From assembly GCA_015234115.1 (NCBI GenBank), contig JADFWP010000001.1:124001-188000 (forward strand): a stretch of 64,000 nt of DNA. The letters are read 5' to 3'. This DNA comes from Magnetococcales bacterium (GTDB lineage: Bacteria > Pseudomonadota > Magnetococcia > Magnetococcales > Magnetaquicoccaceae). A program made the translations under genes and the position numbers. Position 1 is the stretch's first letter. Each line of letters opens with the position of its first letter. This document shows positions 11,901-18,300 of this stretch, piece by piece. Below the pieces are notes generated by a model. It had not been told where the DNA came from, searched no databases, and worked only from the letters and a program-made list of their open reading frames with translations.

Positions 11901-12813
11901 GGGTGGAGAGGTCGAGGGAGGCTGCGAAGCCCGAGGTTTGGCCGAACACCACATAGCTCGCCCCGGAATAGGTGCCGCCCACGCCGGCACCCTGCGCCCC
12001 GACCAGGAGGTCATGGAGGCCATCGCCATTGACATCCCCGGCGCTGCTCACCGCTCCGCCGTTACCACTTCCAGCGGAGACGCCATCGAGGCGGAAGCCA
12101 TTGCTGCCATTCAGGGTGGAAAGATCCAGGGTGGACGCGAAACCGGAAGCCTGGCCGAACACCACATAGCTTGCCCCGGTATCGTCCGTATTGGCTCCGG
12201 CGGCACCGACGATGAGGTCGTCGAAGCCATCGCCATTGACATCTCCGGCACTGCTCACCGAGCGACCGCTGCCATCATAAGCCGCCACGCCATCGAGGCG
12301 GAAGCCGTTGCTGCCATTCAGGGTGGAGAGGTTGAGGGAGGAGGCAAAGCCGCCAGACTTGCCGAACACCACATAGCTCGCCCCGGAAGTCCAGCCGCCC
12401 ACATCGGCCAAGTAAGCCCCGATGATGAGGTCATCGAAGCCGTCGCCATTGACATCCCCGGCGTCGCGTACCGCATTGCCGCTCTGGTCCCCATTGCCGA
12501 CGCCATCCAGGCGGAAGCCGTTGCTGCCATCCAGGGTGGAAAGATCCAGGGTGGCTGCGAAATCGGAGCTTTTGCCGAACACCACATAGCTCGCCCCGGG
12601 ATTGGTATCGCCGCCCGCCTGGCGCGCCCCGATGATGAGGTCATCGAAGCCATCGCCATTGATATCCCCGGCGCTGCTGACCCTCGCACCGCAGGAATCC
12701 TGGCTTGAGGCTCCATCGAGTCGGAAGCCGTTATGGCCGGTGAGTGCAGAGAGGTCAAGGGTGCTGACGCCTGGGGGCAGAGGGGCAAAATCACTCACAA
12801 CCGGATCTCCCAT
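5929..12813 (-). CDS. Giant secreted protein: FG-GAP propeller, C13-like peptidase centre, RTX repeats
   Basis: 2294 residues with no signal peptide, as expected for a type I secretion substrate. Residues ~10-520 hold seven FG-GAP/integrin-like repeats (NGFRLDG... AGDVNGDGFDDLIIGA... GASYVVFG), enough for one beta-propeller with Ca-binding DxNxDG loops. A short RTX block follows (GGLGDDILVGNGGADLLIGG, ~530-560), then Ig/cadherin-like segments. Near residues 1205-1275, YVILVDHGS and MMILGACYSGSF give the His and Cys of a C13/legumain-type protease centre. Fibronectin-like segments and a Pro-rich linker (TPDNPPPPVPDPVTPP) lead to five or six RTX repeats of about 90 residues. The protein ends in a standard RTX tail (GGLGNDRLQGGVGADWLTGG). 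It is probably a secreted adhesin or protease. No transporter genes are in the window, and no clear Shine-Dalgarno precedes the ATG. Confidence 0.88.
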   Translation of the reverse strand: MGDPVVSDFAPLPPGVSTLDLSALTGHNGFRLDGASSQDSCGARVSSAGDINGDGFDDLIIGARQAGGDTNPGASYVVFGKSSDFAATLDLSTLDGSNGFRLDGVGNGDQSGNAVRDAGDVNGDGFDDLIIGAYLADVGGWTSGASYVVFGKSGGFASSLNLSTLNGSNGFRLDGVAAYDGSGRSVSSAGDVNGDGFDDLIVGAAGANTDDTGASYVVFGQASGFASTLDLSTLNGSNGFRLDGVSAGSGNGGAVSSAGDVNGDGLHDLLVGAQGAGVGGTYSGASYVVFGQTSGFAASLDLSTLDGSNGFRLDGVGGYDRSGSALSSAGDVNGDGFDDFIIGAWAATVGVSRPGASYVVFGKASGFASILDLSTLNGSNGFRLAGFAGNDQSGRSVRGAGDVNGDGFDDLIIGSPGTNVSANGSTFYDAGVSYVLFGQASAFASSLNLSTLNGTNGFRLNGANGVDLSGESVSSAGDVNGDGFDDLIVGAPWADVGGDESGASYVVFGGNYTNLSTAAQSCVGTTGTDTLRGGLGDDILVGNGGADLLIGGHGDDTLTIPDGNFLRLDAGGGQDTLRLVGEGMTLDLTDSSLRNRVQGIEIIDLQAGSGSHTLILDFQQVSQLLAQGTTLRVMGDAEDLVDLGSGWTLQGQQTIGGELYNQFVQYGSTLLLDADTASIYLATLSAPDFSAGDDTGASDSDDITRNTSGLTLSGIGQALATVTLFDDANGNDTLDAGELLGHAAVSDNRWSLDVSLALGTYAIKAFQGIDNTSSPVSVPLTLTIIPDIAPLVANPIPDQVINNTGRNFSYIIPANTFSDEERDALTYSALLATGNSLPWWLTLNGNIFLGTAPENTCESLSVHVIADDGYGGTVTDDFDFTVDTIAPTGSLTLPDDGIFDSDLSSFVGTAGDVGMGVRQVATTIQNQAGQYLGLQGYVLKWQTAPFFFTASSENGWNDWSLELGSLFPSGRLYTATTRVIDQAGNVTLTPTDFGVTESGDPYATRIVLEQSLYTRNPGQSLTLNGQLLQNEGVALNRVGLEVMLTITVPDTPIRTVTTTTTDSTGHFSFVDLDGLVSDALLEVTASGSLMLAPPTPAQADLHLGEPAGYAILVQGELDTNSGTPEGIEAHKRTTNRIYETLLRRGFSTENIQYFNYDTHTLGPAPTSDNPADYRNLPGVAPNPPTLASLQEAIENWAYDRLIAQPAPLYVILVDHGSRETFYLGPDEQLTAASLAAWMNRLDSRLGSESAGAAGQLALAQQQMMILGACYSGSFIDALSRPGRTLITTASANEKSHRGAPESDGIQVGELFLQHFFQFLGAGASFHTAFTQATELTENDPVVLANADNSRFNTPEQRVQEWLTDRSGQHPLLDDNGDGAGSNALSTTHDQDGAAAAALHLGFTRSSLTNSLLDPVQIAAVTPSQQILSGATLTLWATESTPDGRFEASQGHVTVVVPGVDPADGETPYQVSLDLPRSALTRGTNGRWEIASTAITGFRGFTAPGHYQFQFTLQDGESDQLSTPRVAHLYVNQAGNHNPASPLPETTSRVEAIGLFNWSDVTDPDGDRVRYTLVIARDSAFTQELYRQESLETSLALVNFQDLLAQGEYWWRIEASDPYGGVAISDPQNFTLVFPNDLPAILYGILYSNQDYAALQSAMITLNQRTLSPEKDGTLTLLLPGHETTRITVTQPGFRERTLTVTPDGPGTVVRQWIGLTPESTPSTPDNPPPPVPDPVTPPVIPAVQPAPEPVIQPWPDLPLGRFLAGTTGNDTLTARTGIDVLVGYQGDDTYIVDRVDLDLKERVGEGVDTVQSFRSWRLGAQLENLVLIGPDAREGTGNSLANRITGNEADNRLDGAFGADTLIGGSGDDHYRVDDLRDRVIERSSEGVDRIVSSVSFMLPAQVEQLMLTGTAPLQGTGNELANLLIGNAGANRLSGGAGDDLYYVGAGDAIFENPGEGIDQVRTAGSWTLGDHLENLTLIGTNPTHAIGNRGDNRLIGNRSDNLLDGEAGADILIGGAGDDLYRVEDPRDRVIERADQGNDLVMSSISCTLPAQVEKLTLTGTNPISGTGNRLANHLIGNGAANILSGGAGDDLYEVDAGDTVIEGRNQGSDTVSSRATWQLGANLEQLILTGSAAINGFGNDLANTLTGNSGDNLLDGGGGADLLTGGLGNDRLQGGVGADWLTGGPGADRFQWHDPSEGGDTLTDFNPRQGDRLGFFSPNFGDLSVGQVASDRFLASVTALPTTPLQRFLFNTRTRTLHYDPDGIGPMTASLLVTLHPGATLSHHYLLMVSE
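6180..7530. repeat. C-terminal RTX repeat block
   Basis: Imperfect repeats of about 260-280 bp. Each codes for a GxxGxDxLxGGxGDDxYxV core, a segment like RVIERxxEGxDxVxSS, and a segment like LPAQVExLxLTGTxPxxGTGNxLAN. These are Ca-binding beta-roll modules typical of type I secretion substrates. Confidence 0.8.
11270..12790. repeat. Tandem repeats encoding the FG-GAP modules
   Basis: Seven consecutive copies of about 205-230 bp inside the giant gene. Stretches such as 'gaagccatcgccattgacatcccc' and 'aacaccacatagctcgcccc' recur almost unchanged. The high nucleotide identity points to recent duplication or homogenisation. Confidence 0.85.
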
Positions 12814-13153
12814 GCGATGTTTTTATAGTTTTGAATAGGGGGGTAGAATTGACATTTTATCTCTGTAAAATTGATTTATAGGGTATCACGCCAAGGAATA
12901 GAAAAGCAATCCATTTTTAAGATTATATTTTTCAAGTGAGGGCAGTATCCAGGTGCCGGATTGCCGGGGGAGCGATGAAACTTGTAGAATGACGACATCT
13001 CAACCGCAGACCAACCCCTCGCTGTTGGCCATCAAAACTTTATGTTTCATTTCGTCGATCAGCAGTGCGGTCAATGCCTGAACCACGCAGAAATCAGGAA
13101 GCCGTGATCCCAAAGCATTGCCTGCGGCGCGCGCGCCGGTTGGGGAGCGGCGC
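12814..13153. other. Intergenic region between giant gene and pbpC
   Basis: About 340 bases, AT-rich next to the giant gene, where its promoter should lie. I could not assign -35/-10 boxes with confidence on the minus strand. The half next to pbpC holds an open minus-strand frame of about 38 codons (..LGSRLPDFCVVQALTALLIDEMKHKVLMANSEG..) that may be the tail of a lost gene. I do not recognise it. Confidence 0.4.
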
Positions 13154-15331
13154 TCACGGTCTGGAAGACGCATTGCCTCTGACCTGAAAACGGGTCACGG
13201 CCACGACGGTCTCCTGTTCATCCAGCAACTCCAGACGATGCGGACCGGGACGCAAGGACCAGCCGTTCGCCTCATCCGGAAGCGGCGCGCCATCCATGCG
13301 CCAGTGGTGGCGGGGCAACAGCGGTTCCATGCGGGGAAAAAGCCGTTGATGACCGGCAGGGATATCCGGATCCAGGGCCAGAATGGTGCCGTCACCGGGT
13401 TCGAGGATCCGGGGTGGACGGGCGGCGGGATCGTTCAGGAAGATTGCGCTTCGTTCGGTTCCGGTCAGATACCACTCCTGGCGGGGTGGCTCCAGGGGGG
13501 GATGAAAGGTGGTGGCCACCTGCACCACCCCGGCGGGCGGCGTGGGTGGATGCAGGGGGGTCTGAAGACCCGGCGGATGCAAATAAAGCATCAACTCCTG
13601 CCAGATCTGCGCAGCTCCGGAAACGCCCGAAACCTCCCGCATCGGTTGACCGTCGAAATTGCCCACCCACACCCCGACCGTGTAGCGATTGCTGAAGCCG
13701 ATACACCAGTTGTCGCGCATCTGTTTGCTGGTGCCGGTCTTGACCGCGCTCCAGAACGGTGTGCCCAGGGGATTGTTGAGGCCAAAGGTCAGGCTGCGGG
13801 CCACCGGATCGGCGAGCATGTCGGCAACCAGAAAAGCCGATGCCGCAGATGTCACCCGCTGATCTGCGGCGCCGGGTTCATCCGGTCGCAGCCGCAACGG
13901 CGCGTAAACCCCTCCCCTGGCCAGGGTGCGATAGGCCGCCACCTGTTGCCAGAGGGTCACCTCCACCGATCCCAACGCCAGGGCATAACCATAATAATCG
14001 CCCTCCTGCTGAACCTGCCCATAGCCCAGTTGCCGCAACCGCTGGACAAAGGGAGGCAATCCGGTCAACAGCAGAGTGCGCACCGCCGGAACATTGAGGG
14101 AGGAGGCCAAAGCGGTCCGGGCCGTGACCCATCCCTTGAAGGCATGATCATAATTCCTGGGAACATAGATTCCCGTGGGGGTGGCCAGCTCCACCGGAGA
14201 GTCGTCCAGCAACGAAGCCGCAGTGAGCAGCCTCTGTTCCAGCGCCAACTGGTACAAAAAAGGCTTGAGGGTCGATCCCGCCTGCCTCAGGGCCTGCACC
14301 CCATCCACATAGCGGGTGGCGGGATGGTTGCTGCCTCCGCCCACATAGGCCAGCACCTCGCCGCTGGCATTGTCCGCCACCAGCACGGCCCCGTTGCGCA
14401 CCTGGTTTTCCTGCAACTGCTGCAAATGCTGATTCAGGACCGTATTGGCAAAGCGTTGCAGGGGAGCATCGAGCGTGGAACGGAGTGGCACCTGCGTGCG
14501 ACCGGATTGCAGGGGTTCCAACAGCCTGTGGGCCAGATGGGGCGCCCAGGATTCGGCCTGTCGGATCGGCGGCGGACGACCGCGCAGCAGCCGCTGGGCC
14601 AGTGCTTCCAGGGTGGCGCAGGGGATTTCCGGCGCGTGACGGCGGGCCAGGGCGCAGGCCCGCTGGGCGGTCCGGTCGGCAGCGCCATTGGGCGCCGGAA
14701 TCAGCGCCGTCAGCAGCAGCGCCTCGGAGGTGGTCAACCCGGAGGGGAGTTTGGCGAACAGGCTGCGGCTGGCTGCCCCGATCCCCTGCAACTCCCCCCG
14801 GAACGACACCAGATTCAGATAGGCTTCGAAAATCTGCCTTTTGCTCCAGGCGGCCTCCAAGGCCCAGGCCGCCTCCATCTGCGCCCATTTCTGCGGCCAG
14901 TCGCGCCGGCCACGCGCCGGACGCAGACCGGGATCGAGCAATCCGGCCAGTTGCATGGTCACGGTGCTGGCCCCCCGGCGCACCCCGGTGAACAGCCGAT
15001 CCCGCAACGTGCCGAGCACGGCAGACCAGGCCACCCCGCCATGATCGAAAAAGGTCTGATCCTCGGCCAGCAGCACCATGCGGGTCAAAGCTGGCGAAAC
15101 CTCCTCCAAGGCGCTCCACTCCAGCCGTCGCCCCTGGGCATTGACCCGCAGCGCCTGCAACGGGTCGCCGTGACGATCCAGCAGCCAGCCATCGCTGCTG
15201 GCAAAACCCTCCCGCACTTCGGCAAAAGAGCGCGTTCCGGTCGTTGCGGGTCGCAGCACGTTCCAACCAACCAACACCAACCCAACAACCAGCACGCCGC
15301 CAAACAGCCAGCGCCAGCGCATCCGGTTCAT
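13154..15331 (-). CDS. pbpC: Penicillin-binding protein 1C (bifunctional peptidoglycan synthase)
   Basis: Polymerises and may crosslink peptidoglycan at the periplasmic face of the inner membrane. The start at 15331 gives 725 residues with an N-terminal anchor (WRWLFGGVLVVGLVLVGW). It uses an ATGA overlap with the upstream macroglobulin gene; the longer 774-residue frame in the track is not needed. The GT51 transglycosylase domain shows AEDQTFFDHGGV, GASTVTMQLA and KRQIFEAYLNLV. The transpeptidase domain shows GSTLKPF (active Ser, ~residue 350), SSLN and KTGTS (~530). The last ~90 residues match the PBP1C C-terminal domain. Coupling to an alpha-2-macroglobulin gene is the known pbpC-yfhM arrangement. 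Confidence 0.95.
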   Translation of the reverse strand: MNRMRWRWLFGGVLVVGLVLVGWNVLRPATTGTRSFAEVREGFASSDGWLLDRHGDPLQALRVNAQGRRLEWSALEEVSPALTRMVLLAEDQTFFDHGGVAWSAVLGTLRDRLFTGVRRGASTVTMQLAGLLDPGLRPARGRRDWPQKWAQMEAAWALEAAWSKRQIFEAYLNLVSFRGELQGIGAASRSLFAKLPSGLTTSEALLLTALIPAPNGAADRTAQRACALARRHAPEIPCATLEALAQRLLRGRPPPIRQAESWAPHLAHRLLEPLQSGRTQVPLRSTLDAPLQRFANTVLNQHLQQLQENQVRNGAVLVADNASGEVLAYVGGGSNHPATRYVDGVQALRQAGSTLKPFLYQLALEQRLLTAASLLDDSPVELATPTGIYVPRNYDHAFKGWVTARTALASSLNVPAVRTLLLTGLPPFVQRLRQLGYGQVQQEGDYYGYALALGSVEVTLWQQVAAYRTLARGGVYAPLRLRPDEPGAADQRVTSAASAFLVADMLADPVARSLTFGLNNPLGTPFWSAVKTGTSKQMRDNWCIGFSNRYTVGVWVGNFDGQPMREVSGVSGAAQIWQELMLYLHPPGLQTPLHPPTPPAGVVQVATTFHPPLEPPRQEWYLTGTERSAIFLNDPAARPPRILEPGDGTILALDPDIPAGHQRLFPRMEPLLPRHHWRMDGAPLPDEANGWSLRPGPHRLELLDEQETVVAVTRFQVRGNASSRP

Positions 15332-18300
15332 GGTTGCACGGTGATCGGTTCCACTGGCACGGCTCCGAACAAATCCGGCAGATACATCGCCTCCACCCGG
15401 CTGGCTGGCAGGATGAACTGGCCCGGATTGTTCAAACGCACCGTGTATTCCACGCTCCACTGCCCTCTGGGCAGCCATTCGTAATAGGCCACAAAGGCAT
15501 CGAAACGGCGCTCTTCAAACGAGGGACGGCGCGTTTTCGCCTCCGATCCTTTTCCAGTCTGGTCGAGGATGGCCGAATCCCGACCCAACCCCGAGCCGAG
15601 AATCGCACTGCCGGTCGGGATCGGATCGATGACCACCACCCAGCCCATGTCGCTGTCGGCCTCGAACTCCAGCCGCACCCGGATCACATCCCCCTGGCTC
15701 CAGACCCCTTCGGTTTTGCGAGCCACCGGCGTCACGGTGCGGGAGAGGCGATAGCCGTTGGTCATGGGTTGCTTGAGCGGAATGGCGGCCCGGCTTTGCA
15801 CCGTCACCCATGGTTTGCCGGTGCCTTGATGGTCGAACAGCAGTTTCTGCGGCTCCGGGGTGGCGGGCCAGGGGAAGTCCAGAATGTCGCCATGCGGTGC
15901 GGATGACCACTCCAGGGTCTGCGCACTGCCTGCCAGTTCGGCTTTGCTGACACCGGTGACGGCCACGGCATCGAGTTTCCGGGCAGCCTGCTTCAGGGCC
16001 ACCACGCCCCAGGCATTGGCCGGCGTCGAGGCCCAATGCCCTTTGACCTGCCGGGCGAGCATGCCGCGCACCAGCCTGGGCAGATCCTCTTTCCAGGAGG
16101 ATTCGTTGAGCACCCCCAGAAGCAAACGGTGCAGATTGGTTTCGCCCGAGACCAGCAGCCACCACATGGCGTCGTGCTGTTCATTGGCAAGCGCAACCGT
16201 GGTGCCCTGCCATTGCACCCGATTGCGCAGATTTTGCAGCGCATCCTGGATCCGCTTGCCCCGATCCGGCAGTTTGGGGGTGCGGTTGAGGAGATTCAAC
16301 CAGTCGATCACCCCCGAGGTAGGCCAGTGACGCGGCTCGATGGTAAGCGGACTGATGGCTTCGTTGGCAACGGTCTGATACCGGGAGATCGCCTCCAGCG
16401 CCGCCAGCTTGCGCAGATTGAGATCCGCCGCCGGCAACGGGGAGCGACGAGCAATTTTGCCCTGCACGAATTTCTGCAACCCCTCGATCATCTTCTTGCG
16501 GGGTTCGTCCGGGATCGACCAGCCGTTCTCATGGCTGATGGCCAACAGATAGCTGGTCAGGCTGTCGCTGCCCTGATCGAGACGGGGAAAGAATTTGGCC
16601 AGTCCATCGCCATCCAGATAGGTGGGCAGGGCGGCACTCAGACGTTCCCAACTCTCGGCATCCTGCGTGGCAATCGCCTTGGAGAGCCGCTGCTCCAGAC
16701 AGGAATAGGGATAGGCGGCCATGTACTCCCGCACGCCGGCGAGATCCCAGGTCAATCGGTCCTGCACCACCAGCCGGATTCCGCCCCGATTGGGCAGGGC
16801 ATCGACGGGCGGACGCACCGGGAATTCCAGTTTCTCCCCGGTCTGTTGCAAGGTGGCCTGCACCACGCCGACCGGATGGACCGGGGTCACCTCCTGGGAG
16901 ACGGCGAGGCGATCCTCTGCTCCATCCGCCGTGGCCGCCACCTCCCAGGAGAGTTGACGAAGCCCCACAGGCACGGTGATCTCCCAACGGGCCACATGGC
17001 TGGCACCCGGCTCCAGGGTCATGGAGAGCGGAGCCAGAGTGGGCAGATCCGCAGAGGAGGAGAGACCCGGTGACGCCTGCGCCAAGAGGGTGGCCTGCAC
17101 CTGGACGGTCAGGGGACGATTGCTGCTGTTGCGCACCGTGAATCCGGCCAGAAAGCGATCCTGCTCCCGCACCACGGGGGGCAGGGCGGAGTGGAGAATC
17201 AGATCCTGGGCGGTGCGGAACGCGGTCTCTCCGGTTCCGAACAGATCCGCACCCGCATGGGCCACCGCCACCACCCGGAACGAGGTGAGCTGATCATTGA
17301 CCGGTATCGTCACCTGGGCGCGCCCCTGGGCATCCAGTTTGACCCGCCCCTGCCAGAGCAGCAGGGTATCGAGCAGTTGCCGTTCCATCTTCAGGCGTCC
17401 GCCGCTGCCGCCAGGGCTGAACGATTTGCGTCCAAAGTGACGCCGCCCGATCACCTGTTCCAGGGCGGTGCTGGTTTCGACCTGGATCGAACGTTTTTGC
17501 ATCATGGCGGCCAGCAGGTTCCAGGAGTCGTTGGGTTTGAGTTCCAGCAACCCCTCATCCACCACGGCCACCGCCACTTCGGCATCTCCGGGCAGCGCAC
17601 GACCGGTCGGCGGAGCCACCTGAATCGTGGCCGTGACCGTATCCCGCACCTTGCAGACTGCCTGATCGGTGGTCACCTTGACCGCCAGTTCATGGGCCTT
17701 CCAGCCCACCTTGAGGCGGGCATAGCCGAGTCGAAAGGCAGGCTTGCCCAGATCGATCAACGCGGTCGGCTCCACGCCGGACACCCGACCCCGGATCGCC
17801 ATGGCCGAAATGAAGACATTCGGGGCAAAGTGACCGCGAATCGGCACCCGCACCGTCGGATTGTCGCCCGTGACCGGACGGATGAAATGGTCCAGAATCC
17901 CTTCCCGCTCCACCGTGATCAGCACCGTGGCCTCCCGGAACGGCATGCGCAATTGCAACACCGCCTCTTCTCCGGGTTCGTAGGTGTTCTTTTCGGGAAT
18001 CAGATCCATGCGGTTGTGGTGTTCCACCTCGAACCAGGTCTGTTCATTCTTGTAGATCCAGACCGAGGCATGGGCAAAGCTGGCCTGATTTTTCCCATCG
18101 GTCGCCCTGGCTTGCAAGAGCACCTCCCCTTCCACCGGAGAGGAGCCTTCGCAGTCAATCAACCCCTGGGCATCGGTGATGCCGGAGCAGAATTCGGCGA
18201 GCCGTTTGATCTCGTTGTGGTGGACATACTCGTAATAGCCCCCGATCAGCCGTTTGCGGTGGGAAAAGGTCTGGTGCTCCAACAACTCCACCGTCACCGG

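Noticed and set aside
10588-12708. Long plus-strand ORFs opposite the giant gene (706 and 676 aa) and other long antisense ORFs (e.g. 17191-20148, 44465-48232).
   Set aside because: They are shadows created by GC-rich codon bias on the opposite strand. They show repetitive or nonsense composition, no known motifs and no ribosome sites, while the opposite frames are clear genes.
12849-12878. TTGACA followed by AT-rich sequence on the plus strand upstream of the giant gene.
   Set aside because: There is no -10 at 16-18 bases and it would read away from any plus-strand gene.
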